A stretch of 7,933 nt of DNA, taken from Nanobdellota archaeon. Its GTDB lineage: Archaea > Nanobdellota > Nanobdellia > Pacearchaeales > GW2011-AR1. Positions 1-4,921 of the stretch are shown one piece after another. Position 1 is the stretch's first letter. Each line of letters begins with the position of its first letter. Made by a program: the position numbers and the translations under genes. The notes beneath the pieces were generated by a model. That model had not been told where the DNA came from, did no database searches, and saw only the letters and a list, made by a program, of their open reading frames with translations. The stretch lies in NCBI GenBank assembly GCA_018901375.1, contig JAHIEP010000067.1, positions 1 to 7,933 on the forward strand, given 5' to 3'.

Positions 1-5
1 AAAGC

Positions 6-72
6 CCGTCGCTGTCCGTTCAAGTCCGTTAGCATCCGTTCAAGTCCGTTCATTAAAAAATCACTAAGCCAA
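6..72. repeat. Dispersed repeat, copy A (four 10-bp units plus shared tail)
   Basis: The core at 14-53 is four consecutive 10-mers of the type GTCCGTTCAA / GTCCGTTCAT, in exact 10-bp register. It is followed by a tail ending in CACTAAGCCAA. By eye, 61 of 67 bases match the copy at 4855-4921, with no gaps; similarity stops abruptly on the right. A core-only copy lies at 1471-1510. All three copies point the same way, and all are rich in G and T against an A/C-rich plus strand. The function is unknown. A helically phased protein-binding array or a small mobile element are both possible. Confidence 0.85.
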
Positions 73-212
73 GTTACACCCAAACCCAAAAAGCGAAATA
101 ACCGTCCCTATTCTAGCAAAACCCAAAACAATCACCGCCCCCTTTAATCAACTCAAAAAGTTATACAATCAACAAAACAAGATAGATGTAAGCAGGCACG
201 CCGAAGGCGAAC

Positions 213-221
213 TTATTTAAA
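213..221 (+). promoter_or_regulatory. TATA box of the 124-aa coiled-coil gene
   Basis: TTATTTAAA is centred 25 nt before the ATG at 242. That distance puts the transcription start at or next to the start codon, so the mRNA is probably leaderless. A short hairpin (CGCC-GAA-GGCG, 199-209) abuts the box on its upstream side. Confidence 0.7.
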
Positions 222-241
222 CTTCTCCTCCATAAAATAAT

Positions 242-616
242 ATGGCAGACTCATTCCAAGACAACACGCAATTTCTAATGACGGAATTCAACACAAGACT
301 CCGAGACCTCGACGAGAGAAACAGATTAATCAGAGAACGAGTCCTACTTATCGGGAAAAATCTCATATCGTCAAGACAAGAAATCGAAGACGAACTCCGA
401 GAAATAAAACAAGACAACCAAAAGATAAAACAGGATTTAGAAAAAATAAAAAAAATATCAAACAGCCTCCTCACCGAATTCAACAAATTCGTAAAACGAG
501 AAGAAATCATAGTCGTCGAAAGAATGCTAAAAGACTTCCAACCCCTAGAATTCATGCGAAAAAAAGACGTAGAAGAATTAATACAAAAACAAATAACAAC
601 TCTAAAATCAAACTAA
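242..616 (+). CDS. Small coiled-coil protein of unknown function (124 aa)
   Basis: I do not recognise a named family. Residues 15-85 are highly charged and read as a long helix with heptad-like hydrophobic spacing (RDLDERNRLIRERV, then EIEDELREIKQDNQKIKQDL), so an extended coiled coil is expected. Residues 86-120 form a separate, more hydrophobic charged segment (REEIIVVERMLKDF, then EFMRKKDVEELIQ) that could be a dimerisation or docking end. There is no signal peptide, membrane helix or Cys/His cluster, so it is probably cytoplasmic. The ATG at 242 is supported by the TATA box centred 25 nt upstream. The next gene follows in the same direction after 110 bp but has its own promoter. Codons end mostly in A or C, as in the other plus-strand genes, so the reading frame looks real. 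Confidence 0.75.
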   Translation: MADSFQDNTQFLMTEFNTRLRDLDERNRLIRERVLLIGKNLISSRQEIEDELREIKQDNQKIKQDLEKIKKISNSLLTEFNKFVKREEIIVVERMLKDFQPLEFMRKKDVEELIQKQITTLKSN

Positions 617-620
617 ACCC

Positions 621-649
621 TGGTTCACCAGAACCACCTACTGGGTGGT
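621..649. other. Two overlapping, mutually exclusive hairpins
   Basis: TGGTTC (621-626) pairs with GAACCA (631-636) across a 4-nt loop. ACCACC (633-638) pairs with GGTGGT (644-649) across a 5-nt loop. The two stems share bases 633-636, so only one can form at a time. They begin five bases after the stop codon of the 124-aa gene. They could form a 3'-end or terminator structure, or a DNA-level operator. No U-tract follows, so an intrinsic terminator is unlikely. Confidence 0.5.
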
Positions 650-668
650 CTATCTAAGAAGGAAGTTG

Positions 669-690
669 GTAAGAAACCTTGGTTTCTTAC
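669..690. promoter_or_regulatory. 22-bp inverted repeat directly upstream of a TATA box
   Basis: GTAAGAAACC and GGTTTCTTAC are perfect 10-bp arms around a central TT. The right arm ends 6 bp before the TATA box of the 238-aa gene. That is where an archaeal activator or repressor dimer would touch the BRE/TFB region. A regulator-binding site is the leading reading. An RNA hairpin at the end of the upstream transcript is the alternative. The perfect arms are observed; the role is inferred. Confidence 0.55.
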
Positions 691-696
691 AAATAA

Positions 697-705
697 ATAT
701 AAAAA
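697..705 (+). promoter_or_regulatory. TATA box of the 238-aa gene
   Basis: ATATAAAAA is centred 26 nt upstream of the ATG at 727, consistent with a leaderless transcript. The box lies just downstream of the perfect inverted repeat at 669-690. Confidence 0.65.
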
Positions 706-726
706 CCACAAAACCTATAAAATAAC

Positions 727-1443
727 ATGGAAATCTTAGAAAGAATAATGCAAATGCAAAACCAAGGAATCTCCGACGCTGAAATCTCAACCCAATTACA
801 AAACGAAGGAGTCTCTCCCTCACAAATCAACGACTCTCTAAATCAAGCCAAAGTAAAAAATGCCGTATCTCCACCAGAAAATATCCCCAAACAAACAATG
901 TCAGAAAGCATAACAGAAAGACAACCTCAAGCCCCAGAATTCCAAAACCAAGAAACATATTCTCAACAACCCTCACCAGAAATCTACCCTCCACAAACCC
1001 AATACCAGTCCTACGAATATCAACAACCAAATCAACAACAAGAACAATACTATCAAGAAACCCCCCAAGCATACTCCCCTCAAGATTACTATTCCCCACA
1101 AGCAGGAACAAGTACCGAAACAATTTCAGAAATCGCAGAACAAGTAATAATCGAAAAACTAAACGAATACAAAACCAAAGTCGGAGACATCGCCTCTTTC
1201 AAAAACACAGTTCAAGATAGAATAATAAACATCGACGACAGATTAAAAAGAATAGAAAGCGTAATTGACAATCTACAACAAGCCGTCGTCGGAAAAATCG
1301 GAGAATTCGGAGAAACCAACGCAGCAATTCACCAAGACCTAAACAACCTCCACGGAACAGTCTCAAATCTAATGAACCCTCTAATCGACAACATCAACGA
1401 AATGAAAAAACAAAACAAACTCCCACCGACGCCAAATTTCTAA
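727..1443 (+). CDS. Three-part protein: small helical module, Q/P/Y-rich linker, coiled coil (238 aa)
   Basis: Function unknown. Residues 1-42 look like a compact helical module with a UBA-like rhythm (ILERIMQMQNQGISDAEIS, then LQNEGVSPSQINDSL). Residues 47-127 are low-complexity, dominated by Q, P, Y, S and E, and should be disordered. Residues 130-230 look like a long helix or coiled coil (IAEQVIIEKLNEYKTKVGDI, then DRLKRIESVIDNLQQAVVGKI). There are no membrane segments or catalytic motifs. This layout resembles uncharacterised proteins common in DPANN archaea, but that is from memory and not a database match. The C-terminal half suggests oligomer or filament formation; the linker would act as a flexible spacer. 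The start is fixed by the TATA box 26 nt upstream. The gene converges on the membrane-protein cluster. Confidence 0.8.
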   Translation: MEILERIMQMQNQGISDAEISTQLQNEGVSPSQINDSLNQAKVKNAVSPPENIPKQTMSESITERQPQAPEFQNQETYSQQPSPEIYPPQTQYQSYEYQQPNQQQEQYYQETPQAYSPQDYYSPQAGTSTETISEIAEQVIIEKLNEYKTKVGDIASFKNTVQDRIINIDDRLKRIESVIDNLQQAVVGKIGEFGETNAAIHQDLNNLHGTVSNLMNPLIDNINEMKKQNKLPPTPNF

Positions 1444-1470
1444 AACCCAATTATCATCTCCCAAAAAATA

Positions 1471-1510
1471 GTCCGTTTAAGTCCATCATTGTCCGTTTAA
1501 GTCCGTTCAT
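1471..1510. repeat. Dispersed repeat, copy B (core only)
   Basis: This copy has four 10-bp units: GTCCGTTTAA, GTCCATCATT (degenerate), GTCCGTTTAA and GTCCGTTCAT. They have the same order and register as copies A (14-53) and C (4863-4902). The A/C copies' 3' tail is missing here. It sits between the convergent ends of the 238-aa gene and the membrane cluster, so it is not a promoter element for either gene. Confidence 0.8.
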
Positions 1511-1558
1511 AAAAATTTGATTATTCCAAAGCTAAAACAATAATCACCCAACCAAAAA

Positions 1559-2041
1559 TCACTTAGTAATTCGCCAACTAACAACACCAGCTATCAATAA
1601 AAGCAAAACCATCCCAAACCAATCGCTATAAAACCAATCATAAACCATCCCCCAATTAACAGCCCAATTAAAAACATAAGCCGAAGAAATGATAAATCCC
1701 CCAATAATAATAGCTAACAAAACCCAGGCAAACCAACTCTTATTTCCAAGAAACTTCCCAAGCCCCTCAGCCCCAACGCCAGGAATAAACGCCATAATCA
1801 AAACAAAAATAAACAAACAAAAAATCAACACCGTCATCCAAGCAGAACTAAACCGAACAAACTCAACCAAACTAGCCTCGACAATAAAAAAACTCGACAA
1901 GATAAAAGAAATAAAAAGCATTATACCCTCATTCCCCCCAAGAACCTTAGTACTCTTCAACAAAGCATAAATCACAACAAACACCAACAAAAAAGCAAAA
2001 ATCGGCGTAAAATAATTAATAACAGAAAGTGACGCTACCAT
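1559..2041 (-). CDS. Polytopic membrane protein, KTKVLG-motif family, paralogue 3 (160 aa)
   Basis: Function unknown. About five hydrophobic helices are visible (roughly residues 12-28, 40-54, 66-86, 102-121 and 140-156). The first helix ends in the motif FAFLLVFVVIYALLKSTKVLG, with the first residue omitted below the family consensus. It is shared with the proteins at 2043-2570 and 3055-3552, which makes the three paralogues. The second half has many aromatic residues (NWAVNWGMVYDWFYSDWFG), which may line a lipid interface. A longer in-frame start at 2080 exists but would overlap the upstream gene by 38 bp. I prefer the ATG at 2041, one base after the upstream TGA, which indicates translational coupling. 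A purine-rich GGGGAAG stretch lies within about 20 nt upstream. It is the last gene of a two-gene operon. Confidence 0.8.
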   Translation of the reverse strand: MVASLSVINYFTPIFAFLLVFVVIYALLKSTKVLGGNEGIMLFISFILSSFFIVEASLVEFVRFSSAWMTVLIFCLFIFVLIMAFIPGVGAEGLGKFLGNKSWFAWVLLAIIIGGFIISSAYVFNWAVNWGMVYDWFYSDWFGMVLLLLIAGVVSWRITK

Positions 2042-2042
2042 T

Positions 2043-2570
2043 TCAACTATTCTTCCCCTTAACAATAAATATAACAGCAATCACAACTCCCAAAATAATT
2101 ACCGCCCATACATTAGTAACAAACCAACCACCAAACCCACCATAGCCACTCCAATCATCCCACGACGACAAAGACCAAATCGCAACTCCAATCGCAACAA
2201 GCCAACCAATCCATTTAACAGAACTACCAAACCCATACGCACCCGTTTTCTCTCCTTCTGGATTAAAAAAAGCCAAAAATATTAACAGAGTCAAAAATAT
2301 AGCAAGCCCAACTCCAAACCTCGGAAAAATCACAGCAAAAAAATTCGACACAGAATCAAACTGCAAAGAAAGCAACGCGATAGAAAAAGCAATAATAGTA
2401 AGTATCCATCTATTTTCATCATAATTTCCATCAGACTTTCTATGAGAAAACATTTTCGTCTTATCAAGTATCGCAAACACGACGGCAAATATCAACAGAA
2501 ACGGAATCACATAAGAAAACACCCCCATATCATTCCAAATATTCAACACCTCCGTAATCGTCGTAACCAT
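2043..2570 (-). CDS. Polytopic membrane protein, KTKVLG-motif family, paralogue 2 (175 aa)
   Basis: Function unknown. The first helix carries VIPFLLIFAVVFAILDKTKM (residues 21-40), clearly matching the motif of the paralogue at 3055-3552. It is followed by a hydrophilic loop (residues 42-54, SHRKSDGNYDENR) that the other two lack. Further helices lie at about 56-70, 77-101, 118-134 and 152-170. Residues 137-150 form a Trp/Gly/Asp-rich loop (WDDWSGYGGFGGWF), unusual for a helical membrane protein and possibly exposed outside the cell. The start at 2570 is supported by a TATA box centred 25 nt upstream. GGGAGGT directly precedes the ATG and would lie at or before the transcript's 5' end, so it probably does not work as a Shine-Dalgarno site. 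It is the first gene of the operon with 1559-2041. Confidence 0.8.
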   Translation of the reverse strand: MVTTITEVLNIWNDMGVFSYVIPFLLIFAVVFAILDKTKMFSHRKSDGNYDENRWILTIIAFSIALLSLQFDSVSNFFAVIFPRFGVGLAIFLTLLIFLAFFNPEGEKTGAYGFGSSVKWIGWLVAIGVAIWSLSSWDDWSGYGGFGGWFVTNVWAVIILGVVIAVIFIVKGKNS

Positions 2571-2590
2571 ACCTCCCTAACAAATTCTTT

Positions 2591-2599
2591 ATTTATATA
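2591..2599 (-). promoter_or_regulatory. TATA box for the 2570-to-1559 operon
   Basis: On the minus strand this reads TATATAAAT, centred 25 nt upstream of the ATG at 2570. The operon it drives contains paralogues 2 and 3. Confidence 0.7.
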
Positions 2600-2616
2600 T
2601 CTTTCTAGCTATCCAA

Positions 2617-2721
2617 TTATAGAATTAATTCAACCAACCTATAAATCAAAAACAAAGCGACCCCAAAACTAAAAACATAAAACAGCTTCCAAAGAATATC
2701 CATAACCCTCTCAAATTTCAT
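2617..2721 (-). CDS. Tiny single-helix membrane protein (34 aa)
   Basis: Found by reading the gap between its neighbours. It encodes MKFERVMDILWKLFYVFSFG followed by VALFLIYRLVELIL and a TAA stop. There is a short charged N-terminus and one hydrophobic helix at about residues 9-33. A TATA box (minus strand TATATTAA) is centred 25-26 nt before the ATG, exactly the spacing of every other promoter here. This is the main reason to believe the gene is real. No family is recognised. Given its position among five other membrane-protein genes, a small accessory subunit is plausible. In G/T-rich minus-strand DNA hydrophobic ORFs arise easily by chance, so confidence is moderate. Confidence 0.5.
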   Translation of the reverse strand: MKFERVMDILWKLFYVFSFGVALFLIYRLVELIL

Positions 2722-2742
2722 AGAGAACTAAACCAAAGAGAA

Positions 2743-2750
2743 TTAATATA
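2743..2750 (-). promoter_or_regulatory. TATA box of the 34-aa membrane protein gene
   Basis: Minus-strand TATATTAA is centred 25-26 nt upstream of the ATG at 2721. It lies just after the end of the preceding gene (stop at 2756), so the 34-aa gene can be expressed separately from the operon upstream of it. Confidence 0.55.
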
Positions 2751-2755
2751 CCTTA

Positions 2756-2941
2756 CTAAATCCTATATTTGAAAGTCAAATAAATATTCAATACCAAAGA
2801 AAGAAACAGTAAAACTACTGACAATATATTATCAAAAAAACTAAAACATATTGTCCCATAACTTTTAATCACAATAAAAACAATGACCAAAGCAGTCAAG
2901 AAATAAATCAATAATTGCATAAAAACATCAATCCTCTCCAT
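2756..2941 (-). CDS. Small two-helix membrane protein (61 aa)
   Basis: Function unknown. After MERIDVF come two hydrophobic segments, at about residues 8-26 (MQLLIYFLTALVIVFIVI) and 38-58 (NILSVVLLFLSLVLNIYLTF), with a short loop containing one Cys, and a basic end (KYRI). Five extra in-frame residues upstream would overlap the preceding gene. I choose the ATG at 2941, which follows that gene's TAG stop after a single base (TAG-G-ATG) and implies translational coupling. No TATA box is seen at the right distance, so it depends on the promoter at 3574-3582. It is the third and last gene of the operon that starts at 3552. Confidence 0.65.
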   Translation of the reverse strand: MERIDVFMQLLIYFLTALVIVFIVIKSYGTICFSFFDNILSVVLLFLSLVLNIYLTFKYRI

Positions 2942-2942
2942 C

Positions 2943-3053
2943 CTAAATAATTCCAAAAATTCTTAACATAGTTAAAAAAATAGCAATAACACTAAGCACA
3001 ATCAAACTCCACCGAAAAACATTCTCCAGCAACCCAACTTTTTTTCTTTCCAT
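2943..3053 (-). CDS. Tiny single-helix membrane protein (36 aa)
   Basis: Found between the 165-aa and 61-aa genes. It encodes MERKKVGLLENVFRWSLIVL then SVIAIFLTMLRIFGII and a TAG stop. The N-terminus is basic, and one transmembrane helix spans about residues 14-34, with a likely N-in topology. The ATG follows the TAA of the 165-aa gene after one base, and its own TAG precedes the next ATG by one base. The ORF therefore exactly fills the gap between its neighbours, which is strong evidence that it is translated. Its first residues (MER) resemble those of the next protein (MERIDVF). The family and function are unknown. A small subunit of the neighbouring membrane complex is an inference. Confidence 0.65.
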   Translation of the reverse strand: MERKKVGLLENVFRWSLIVLSVIAIFLTMLRIFGII

Positions 3054-3054
3054 T

Positions 3055-3552
3055 TTATCCCGTAGCAGGGTTCTTCTTCCCACCAAAAACAGCCACAGCC
3101 ATCGCCCCAACAATCAAAACAACCATAACAACATTCATCCAAAAAGCACTATTAGCAGCGTCGGTAAACAACCCAAGAACATTATCCCAAAGCCCACCCA
3201 CATACAAAACAACTCCAGCCACAAAAATAAAAACCATAACCCCAAACAAAGGCAACACCCATTTCTTACTCTTCCCCATCTGAGACAAATCCCCAGCAAC
3301 AAATCCATATAAAATCAAAAACACCAAAAGCACCGCAACCCCAACAGCCAACCAAGGCATAACCCCAACAACAAAATCCCGAGGACCAGGCACCCCAATC
3401 AAAATCAAACCAACAACCAATCCAACCAAAGCATCTATCTGCGCCTTCCCCTCACCCAAAACTTTCGTCTTCTGCAAAATCGCAAACACCACGACGAACA
3501 CTAACAAAAACGGCAACAACATCTCCGTAAAAAATGGACTATCGAATATCAT
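3055..3552 (-). CDS. Polytopic membrane protein, KTKVLG-motif family, paralogue 1 (165 aa)
   Basis: Function unknown. The first helix and its cytoplasmic-looking end read PFLLVFVVVFAILQKTKVLG (residues 14-33), the clearest version of the motif shared by three proteins in this cluster. Other hydrophobic segments lie at about 40-54, 60-86, 99-120 and 138-157, giving five helices. The sequence is dominated by V, L, G and A with few charges, and ends in GGKKNPATG. No catalytic motif, metal site or heme Cys/His is visible, so a channel, scaffold or envelope role is as likely as an enzyme. The start at 3552 has a TATA box centred 25-26 nt upstream. It heads a three-gene operon (165, 36 and 61 aa) with one-base intergenic gaps. 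Confidence 0.8.
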   Translation of the reverse strand: MIFDSPFFTEMLLPFLLVFVVVFAILQKTKVLGEGKAQIDALVGLVVGLILIGVPGPRDFVVGVMPWLAVGVAVLLVFLILYGFVAGDLSQMGKSKKWVLPLFGVMVFIFVAGVVLYVGGLWDNVLGLFTDAANSAFWMNVVMVVLIVGAMAVAVFGGKKNPATG

Positions 3553-3573
3553 CCAATCCTAAAAACTAAAACC

Positions 3574-3582
3574 TATTTAAAT
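3574..3582 (-). promoter_or_regulatory. TATA box for the 3552-to-2756 operon
   Basis: Minus-strand ATTTAAATA is centred about 26 nt upstream of the ATG at 3552. It is the only promoter-like site upstream of the three coupled genes ending at 2756. Confidence 0.65.
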
Positions 3583-3605
3583 CTTACCAAACCAACCCTC
3601 GAGCC

Positions 3606-3737
3606 TAATTTTGATTTATAGCAGAAAATTTCGCAGCGTAAAAATTTGCGCAGCGTATTGACATACGTAAGCAAATTTTTGCCCCAACGGGGTACTCCTT
3701 CGGAGCACCAAGAAATTTTCGCTAAAAATCAAAATTA
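3606..3737. repeat. 132-bp inverted-repeat element: long stem closing three hairpins
   Basis: Bases 3606-3632 pair with 3712-3737 over 25 base pairs: 12 bp, one mismatch, 4 bp, a bulged A at 3623, then 9 bp. Three local hairpins lie inside. AAAAATTTGC (3640-3649) pairs with GCAAATTTTT (3671-3680), with CGTA/TACG nested within. CCCC (3682-3685) pairs with GGGG (3689-3692). CTCC (3695-3698) pairs with GGAG (3702-3705). The octamer GCAGCGTA occurs twice (3633-3640, 3650-3657). The element begins directly after the stop codon of the PRC-barrel gene. It could be a MITE-like element or a structured RNA at the 3' end of that transcript. The pairing is observed; its nature is inferred. Confidence 0.75.
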
Positions 3738-4031
3738 TTAAATTAAGTCTTCTTCTAATGACATATCATCTTCATCTTCACTCTGAACTGGAACCGCATT
3801 CCTATTAATAATAACCACGTCGCCAATCGCCTTAATAAACTGATGCGGAACAATAATCCCTCGAGCCCCACCAAGAACTTGAATCATCCCAGACTCCCTC
3901 GCCACCACAATTCTCCATCCATCTATCTTATTATCTAACAAATTAATTTCCTCTATCATCCCAAACAAATCTCCAGAATCAGTATAAACTCTTTTTCCGA
4001 CAACTTCACTCATTCTCTTTATCTTTAACAT
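3738..4031 (-). CDS. PRC-barrel domain protein (97 aa)
   Basis: Residues 7-78 form a single PRC-barrel: MSEVVGKRVYTDSGDLFGMI, a strand-rich middle (EINLLDNKIDGWRIVVARE), then IIVPHQFIKAIGDVVIINR. The last part is the typical archaeal ending of this fold. Residues 84-97 are an acidic tail (SEDEDDMSLEEDLI). PRC-barrels are small beta-barrel adaptor domains. Haloarchaeal PRC-barrel proteins (CdpB type) take part in FtsZ/SepF-based cell division, and others are linked to RNA metabolism. Which role applies here cannot be decided. A TTG at 4046 would give a longer protein, but the ATG at 4031 sits 25 nt from a good TATA box and is preferred. Starting at MSEVV (4013) is also possible. The gene is divergent from the M50-like gene. 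Confidence 0.88.
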   Translation of the reverse strand: MLKIKRMSEVVGKRVYTDSGDLFGMIEEINLLDNKIDGWRIVVARESGMIQVLGGARGIIVPHQFIKAIGDVVIINRNAVPVQSEDEDDMSLEEDLI

Positions 4032-4051
4032 GGACCAGTCAAACAACTTTC

Positions 4052-4060
4052 ATTTAAATA
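4052..4060 (-). promoter_or_regulatory. TATA box of the PRC-barrel gene
   Basis: Minus-strand TATTTAAAT is centred 25 nt upstream of the ATG at 4031, supporting that start and a leaderless transcript. Confidence 0.7.
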
Positions 4061-4080
4061 CATTTCTATACTCCCCTTCC

Positions 4081-4122
4081 TAATAACTAACAGCTAACAC
4101 CTAATAGCTAACAGCTAACTAC
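4081..4122. repeat. Six tandem heptamers, consensus TAACAGC
   Basis: The 42 bp divide exactly into TAATAAC, TAACAGC, TAACACC, TAATAGC, TAACAGC and TAACTAC, followed by GTTAAC. CTAACAGCTAAC occurs exactly twice (4087-4098, 4108-4119). The array fills the space between two divergent TATA boxes (4052-4060 and 4129-4137). It is positioned to act on both promoters, but it may equally be a simple microsatellite-like tract. Confidence 0.65.
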
Positions 4123-4128
4123 GTTAAC

Positions 4129-4137
4129 TTTATAAAA
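4129..4137 (+). promoter_or_regulatory. TATA box of the M50-like gene
   Basis: TTTATAAAA is centred 25 nt upstream of the ATG at 4158. It lies immediately downstream of the heptamer array. Confidence 0.75.
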
Positions 4138-4157
4138 ATCCCAACTCTAAAGAAACC

Positions 4158-4775
4158 ATGAACACAAAGGAAATCTTCACAATACTCCTGGCCTCAATAA
4201 TCCTAGCACTAACCGTCGCATTCAAAGACACGAGCATCCTCCTATACTCAACCATCAGCTTTTTAATAATCCTAACAACAAACGTCGTCGTAAAAAAAAT
4301 CGCCGGATACAATTTCGAAACAGTCGTCAGAACAAAATTCTGGACATGGTATCAATTCGGATTCAGAAAAGACTCTCACTTCAAAAAACCAATCCCAATG
4401 CTATGGCTACCCCTAATAATAACTCTATTTACAAAAGGAATTTTCTTCTGGTTCGGAATACTAGAATTCGACGTCGAAGCAAAGGCAGAAAGGTCATCAA
4501 AAAGACACGGACTCTACCGATTCAGCGAAGTAACCGAATGGCACATGGCATGGATAGCAATCTGGGGAATCCTCGCAAACCTCCTCGTCGCAATCGCAGC
4601 CTACGTCGCTGGTTTCGAACTCTTCACAAAACTATCTATCTACTTCATCGCCTGGTCCACAATCCCAATCGGAAGACTCGACGGCTCAAAAATTTTCTAC
4701 TCAAGCCGAGCACTATGGGCAACAATTTTCACAATCGCAATAATCACACTGGCCTGGAGTCTAACAATAATTTAA
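4158..4775 (+). CDS. Site-2-protease-like (M50-like) membrane protein lacking HExxH (205 aa)
   Basis: About six hydrophobic segments are visible (residues 6-22, 28-46, 81-101, 130-150, 157-171 and 185-204). Two features recall M50 site-2 proteases: WGILANLLVAI (136-146), like the GPxxNLxxA segment, and IPIGRLDGSKIF (169-180), like the NxxPxxxLDG motif whose Asp is the third zinc ligand. However, no HExxH occurs anywhere. The stretch before the third helix has instead a conserved-looking amphipathic part (FWTWYQFGFRKDSHFKKPIP, 61-80). True members cut transmembrane helices of regulators; without the zinc motif this one is probably not a protease. It may bind and sequester membrane proteins, or EWH (127-129) may form an atypical site. 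The start is supported by a TATA box at -25. It is divergent from the PRC-barrel gene, with a shared control region. Confidence 0.7.
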   Translation: MNTKEIFTILLASIILALTVAFKDTSILLYSTISFLIILTTNVVVKKIAGYNFETVVRTKFWTWYQFGFRKDSHFKKPIPMLWLPLIITLFTKGIFFWFGILEFDVEAKAERSSKRHGLYRFSEVTEWHMAWIAIWGILANLLVAIAAYVAGFELFTKLSIYFIAWSTIPIGRLDGSKIFYSSRALWATIFTIAIITLAWSLTII

Positions 4776-4854
4776 TCAAAAATACCAAGCCCAAAAAAAA
4801 GATCCGCGAAAATCCGCATACCCCAACCAAATTTAAAATCAATAAAAGAGAGTA

Positions 4855-4921
4855 CCGTCGCTGTCCGTTTAAGTCCGTTCATATCCGTTTAGGTCCGTTC
4901 ATTAAAAAATCACTAAGCCAA
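4855..4921. repeat. Dispersed repeat, copy C (four 10-bp units plus shared tail)
   Basis: The core at 4863-4902 has units GTCCGTTTAA, GTCCGTTCAT, ATCCGTTTAG and GTCCGTTCAT, followed by the tail ending in CACTAAGCCAA. It is the same length as copy A at 6-72 and differs from it at six positions. Fifty bases upstream, ATCCGC occurs twice with the same 10-bp spacing (4802-4807, 4812-4817), possibly a decayed half-array. Confidence 0.85.

Noticed and set aside
1..72. A CRISPR array at the TCCGTT repeats
   Set aside because: The units are 10 bp in direct tandem with no spacers, and no cas genes are present.
621..690. A tRNA or other classical RNA gene in the hairpin region
   Set aside because: No cloverleaf, anticodon arm or T-loop pattern can be built. 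The hairpins are simple and two are mutually exclusive.
827..1123. A 98-aa minus-strand open frame opposite the Q/P/Y-rich linker
   Set aside because: It is an artefact of the low-complexity A/C-rich plus strand, with no promoter and no recognisable domain.
2571..2577. GGGAGGT before the ATG at 2570 as a strong Shine-Dalgarno site
   Set aside because: The TATA spacing puts transcription start at about the ATG, and the motif abuts the start codon too closely for normal SD pairing.
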